Below are positions 62,001-64,000 of a stretch of DNA of 64,000 nucleotides, one piece after another (position 1 is the first letter of the stretch; each line of letters begins with the position of its first letter). Below the pieces are notes generated by a model. The model was not told where the DNA came from. It saw nothing but the letters and a program-made list of their open reading frames with translations, and ran no database searches. Source of the stretch: Saccharina japonica (taxonomy: Eukaryota > Sar > Phaeophyceae > Laminariales > Laminariaceae). Position numbers and translations under genes: made by a program. The DNA is taken from assembly GCA_008828725.1 (NCBI GenBank), contig MEHQ01004020.1:67001-131000 (forward strand), in the 5' to 3' direction.

Positions 62001-63469
62001 TCTTCCTCGAGTTGAGCTGGAAAATAAAAGTGATGGCTGTATATATATACAGCAATGGCTAGCAATGGCACATTGAAGAATTTTGAAACATAACCGATTG
62101 AAATATCCAATATTAATAAAATAACATTGAACAGTTGAAACATCAAAAATGTTGAAACATTACCCAATGGAATATCGAGTATCAATTTTTTTGAAAAACA
62201 AAAAGTAAAACATTAACCCATTGGATTTTTTTTGTTTTTTGTCGTATTGTCGGAGCAGGTGATGGGCAGGCATGAGCAGCTTCACCGGCACCTTGGGCAG
62301 CTCCAGATGGCCATGGGGGGCCCCGGGGCACCCAACCCAGACCCCAGGATGGAGCTCCAGTTCAACATGCTTTTCAAGAAAAAGCTTGCCGCCGAAGCCG
62401 TTATCTTGGTGAGATACTTTTGACAACATCGGACAGATCATTATCGATTCCCACTTCTTGACCTAGATCGTTCAGGGCAGATATATTTGTGATCTGTATG
62501 ATCTGTATGATCTAGCTCATGTTGCCGCGTGGGAGCCGCATAGTCTGCATGATCTAGCACATGATTCCTTGGTTGGATCTGTACTATATAGATCCTGCAC
62601 ACCATCTCATAGCGGCAGGTTAGGATCTAGATGATATATCTGTAGATGATCTATCTGTAGATTCTATGTACATGATCTGTACACGATTTGTCCGATGTAT
62701 GTATATTTTCAACTCATTATCTCCTACACAAGGTTTACTTCGAAGCATATACTCTACTTTTAAGTAGTTTGTCTCCAAAACGGGTGTACAGTTGCACAAT
62801 TACACAAAAATATCCTCCTCTATTAGCAAGTTGTTTTTCCAAGGGAGTTCATAGTTGAGGCGCATGCTGCGGTAGAGGTACGGGTAGCACTATTGTATTG
62901 ATAGTATTTAGTGAGGCTCCTCCTGACTTGCAGACCTATACACGATTGACGCCATGGATGCATATTATTCTGGTCGCCGCTGCATGACCATGCGGCTGAG
63001 TGTGCTGTGCATTCTCACAATACCATTTGTCATTTTTTTTGTTAAATAATAAACGTGTTGTTTTATCAGTTTCGTCACGTTGTCGGTGTGCATGCATTAT
63101 ACTTCGTATGAACCCTGCAGCTGGCTGTGCCCGTGCCGGGCATATTCAGTTTCATTTTGCCTTCTTTTTTTGTTCTCTTTTTTTTTCTTCTTCATTTTTT
63201 CATTTTTGCAGTTGTGTGTGTGTGTGTGTGTGTTTTCCCCCCCGTCTCGTGTAGCATCGGCGGTATGGTACCTTGTTGACAATTGCTCCCTGTGTCGGCT
63301 TTCGGCGCTTTTGTCTCCACCGCAGGAGCCAGGCGTCCTCGCCGACTGCCTGCTGTTCATGGTCAGAGCGGGATCGTGGCTGACGGAGTTCATCGCTAAG
63401 GAGGCGGGTGTGGACATCGATTCCTCCGAGCACGAAAGCTCTGCCCAAGGACTCACGGGGGTTTCAAAG
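50053..63469 (+). CDS. UFD2: UFD2/UBE4-type ubiquitin chain elongation factor (E4), N-terminal 755 aa, 13 exons, continues right
   Basis: Exons: 50053-50286, 50987-51322, 52390-52537, 52832-52980, 53726-53816, 55673-55767, 56553-56688, 57566-57712, 57803-57966, 58376-58549, 60879-61175, 62259-62408, 63326-63469. All phases agree. LSADEIRRRRLEKMEG (residues 58-73) is the signature N-terminus of animal UBE4B. Exon 2 is Ala/Pro/Gly-rich and ends MTPEQRLHNALRSVFK. The Ufd2 core follows: FVYVGEAVDGATLLGEDNLP, PVLLELDAQGGLESVVGEL, ADRTLLGRVLRLG, RKAVVAWFADALLVNVAAEA with FLMNVSVVLLGVAMPIV, SFLSSK...IHDLFPEDTTMLV, FACWRGVHLGVLQ and PGVLADCLLFMVRAGSWL. The C-terminal U-box lies beyond the window. Family members extend ubiquitin chains on substrates with Cdc48/p97. 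Exon 11 holds a Gly-rich insert (about residues 590-625). The ATG at 50053 is preferred over an in-frame GTG two codons upstream. Confidence 0.93.
52686..52735 (+). repeat. Copy of the UFD2 exon 4 acceptor region
   Basis: TGCCTTGTCTGTTGTGCGTT followed by GTCCAGTCGAAGGTATGCC matches TGCCTCGTCTGCTGTGCGTT and GTTCCGTGGAAGGGTACC at 52799-52838, spanning the acceptor and the first exon bases. It lies 110 bp upstream in intron 3. Confidence 0.82.
53321..53377 (+). repeat. Copy of the UFD2 exon 4 end and donor
   Basis: GCTTGCCTCGTGGAGGCGAG and AGGTGCTGCGGAG match ACTTGTCTCATGGAGGTGAC and AGGGGCGGCGGGG at 52965-53000. The donor GT has become GC in the copy. It lies 340 bp into intron 4. Confidence 0.78.
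53895..54060. repeat. G-tract element B (long copy)
   Basis: A G-rich run, then TACTCATGTCGTACACGGCC, GTAGTCGTATGACCATAGAC, CCGGGACGGAGCACGTTGGG, AACCAGGCAGACATTGCTTG and GCGAAGCGCCGTGCGGTATT. One of the longest copies in the window. It lies in UFD2 intron 5. Confidence 0.85.
54296..54354. repeat. G-tract element B head only
   Basis: A G-rich run, then TACTCATGTCGTGCACGGCC, GTAGTCGTATGACCATAG and a second G run, in UFD2 intron 5. Confidence 0.8.
54842..54890. repeat. 10-bp minisatellite GGATCGACTG, five units
   Basis: Near-perfect tandem copies within UFD2 intron 5. Confidence 0.92.
54985..55305. repeat. Three-unit repeat of about 105 bp in UFD2 intron 5
   Basis: Units share CGGCTATATACGTGCCACTG-like, GTGCGTTTTGTCTCTTG, CCCGCACATGGC and TGTATATGATA(T/G)CCG(G/A)CGA words. 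Confidence 0.75.
55310..55600. repeat. GATC-rich interspersed repeat C (copy)
   Basis: ATCTAGATCATGTAGATAAT, CCCGGCTACATGAGATGTAT and CATACAGATCATACAGATCA are followed by paired ATGATCTATCTGTAGATG words. Confidence 0.72.
55855..56100. repeat. GATC-rich interspersed repeat C (copy)
   Basis: Contains GATATCATCTAGATTATAAA, CAGGATCCGTATATCATAG and GCGGCAACATGACCTGCTGT. It lies 90 bp into UFD2 intron 6. Confidence 0.68.
56291..56382 (+). repeat. Perfect 46-bp tandem duplication
   Basis: AGTATCGGTAGCACCTATTT through CACCTATGTTTTTGGGG occurs twice in direct succession without a mismatch, indicating a very recent event. UFD2 intron 6. Confidence 0.93.
57060..57500 (+). repeat. Minisatellite of about 32 bp before UFD2 exon 8
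   Basis: About 13 units built on ACTGGTAGTTAACAGTACAG and CAGTGCAGTAT. The array ends 65 bp before the exon 8 acceptor. Confidence 0.9.
58490..59125 (+). repeat. Tandem copies of the UFD2 exon 10 end and donor
   Basis: The genuine exon end (GTCAGGGACGAGTCGAAGTT, CAAGAAG/GTGACTGAAG) recurs at 58940-58985 (CAAGCAT/GTGACTGGAG) and 59047-59090 (CAAGAAG/GTGAATGGAG). In both copies it is preceded by GGCGGTGGCTTATTCGG and followed by GGTCGACAT(G/A)(G/A)AAAGTATG. A fragment (GATCGACATGGAAAGTATGA) lies at 58682. Confidence 0.9.
58913..59073 (+). other. Two possible cryptic exons in UFD2 intron 10
   Basis: Each copied unit has an acceptor-like CTCCGTAG or CCTCCGTAG after a T-rich stretch, and a donor at its exon-derived end. 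This defines 58913-58965 (53 nt) and 59018-59073 (56 nt). Neither length is a multiple of three, so inclusion of either would shift the UFD2 frame. Confidence 0.4.
59479..59614. mobile_element. MITE E, copy 3
   Basis: CTAATACGGGGGGGCATAGT and the inverted ACTATGCCCCCCCCGTAATA bound inverted AGTAAATAGGACC words. The longest and cleanest copy, in UFD2 intron 10. Confidence 0.82.
60335..60905 (+). repeat. Four-unit array of the UFD2 exon 11 acceptor and exon start
   Basis: Units near 60335-60405, 60468-60570, 60628-60735 and the genuine 60822-60905 each carry CTGCTGA(T/C)AC, a CGTCGG-type word and an acceptor with the first exon bases. The exon starts read CAG/GCCGACGCGATATTTTCCC, CAG/ATAGACACCTCCTTTTCCC, CAG/ACCGACACAACCTCCTTC and the real CAG/ATCGACGCGGCCTCCTTCC. 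A 14-N gap at 60745-60758 breaks the array. Confidence 0.88.
60745..60758. other. Assembly gap inside a C-tract
   Basis: Fourteen N residues flanked by C runs. True length unknown. Confidence 0.95.
61464..61518. repeat. TTGCC pentamer microsatellite
   Basis: About 10 units with one TTGCT variant, in UFD2 intron 11. Confidence 0.9.
62440..62700. repeat. GATC-rich interspersed repeat C (copy, opposite orientation)
   Basis: TGATCTGTATGATCTAGCTC, ATGTTGCCGCGTGGGAG (reverse of the CCCGGCAACAT word) and ATCTGTAGATGATCTATCTG. It starts about 30 bp after UFD2 exon 12. Confidence 0.75.
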
Positions 63470-64000
63470 GTGACCCTATTTGTTTATGTATCTATTATCA
63501 ATAGTCGCCCACGCCCGTGTTTACGCGGCGATTTTTTTTTCTGTCGTCTCCTTTCTCGTTACAGTGAGTGTAGTTCTCCAGCGCTTATTTTTTTCCCTGA
63601 CTACCCCAGAAGCATAGAGCAGGCCTCTCCTGTTCTTGCTCCGTGGCGTGTTCGACTGTTCGATTTTTCTTGCCTTGGTTTTTGTTTTTTTGCTTGCGAT
63701 TTTGGTGTTGCCGCGATTTATTTTTTGGCAGGTTGTTTGTTTTCCGCCGATTTGTACGTGCTTGCGCAGACCTTTTTTTCTGCGTACAGTCTTAGTACAC
63801 GCGCCGTGTTCTCGGGAAAAAAAACATATAGTGAATGACACCCAATGATGGCCGTCAGCATACCGTACAGCATACCGTACAGTATACCTGGTACAGCAGT
63901 AGACTGATTGGGGCGTGCCTAAACTCCCTCAAGCTCTTCGCTTGGGTAACCTTTATACTATTACTCCTATTACTACTATTACTACTACTACTACTACTAC
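63470..64000 (+). other. UFD2 intron 13 (start), no exon seen to window end
   Basis: T-rich sequence without a recognisable Ufd2 exon. It ends in a TAC/ACT trinucleotide run (63957-64000). Confidence 0.7.

Noticed and set aside
1-64000. Retroelement, Polinton or other virus-derived coding regions
   Set aside because: No reverse transcriptase, integrase, capsid or polymerase motifs were seen in any frame; only short non-autonomous elements.

Overview
The window looks like nuclear DNA of a photosynthetic stramenopile (heterokont alga), with a brown-alga-like layout. Three things point there. A plastid transporter begins with a signal peptide plus an F-containing cleavage motif (HALGF/TARGF), typical of complex red-lineage plastids. 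Genes carry many introns of roughly 0.5-2.5 kb. Neighbouring genes alternate strand (-, +, -, +), a layout reported for the Ectocarpus genome. No species name is claimed.

Layout. (1) Positions 1 to about 9990, minus strand: a Dicer/FANCM/RIG-I-clade superfamily 2 helicase that runs off the left edge. Three helicase exons lie at 2864-357, and two probable 5' exons at 9990-9227 lie beyond a 6.4-kb repeat-filled intron. (2) 10224-22965, plus: a complete 9-exon gene for a 543-aa LrgAB/PLGG1-type plastid glycolate/glycerate transporter. (3) 22966-26390: convergent intergenic space without a gene. (4) 49631-26391, minus: a complete 21-exon gene for a 1,233-aa POL5/MYBBP1A nucleolar protein. (5) From 50053 to beyond the right edge, plus: the first 13 exons (755 aa) of a UFD2/UBE4-type ubiquitin elongation factor. 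Exon phases agree across every junction of genes 2, 4 and 5 as given, including two GC-AG introns. Genes 1/2 and 4/5 are head to head, with 233 and 421 bp between start codons. The four genes serve unrelated housekeeping roles (RNA/DNA helicase, photorespiration, ribosome biogenesis, protein degradation).

Most of the remaining DNA is intron packed with tandem and interspersed repeats: a tRNA-headed SINE (2 copies), an 86-88-bp TTAA-ended MITE (3 copies), a second MITE of about 106-136 bp (3 copies), a G-tract element (about 10 copies), a 1.36-kb pure ACAGT array abutting a 3' splice site, and many minisatellites.

The most unusual signal is that exon edges with their splice sites have been copied, often repeatedly, into neighbouring introns or flanks. 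I see this at six places in three genes: UFD2 exons 4, 10 and 11, POL5 exons 17 and 20, and the last PLGG1 exon. No rRNA, functional tRNA, CRISPR array, or virus- or retroelement-derived coding region was recognised.
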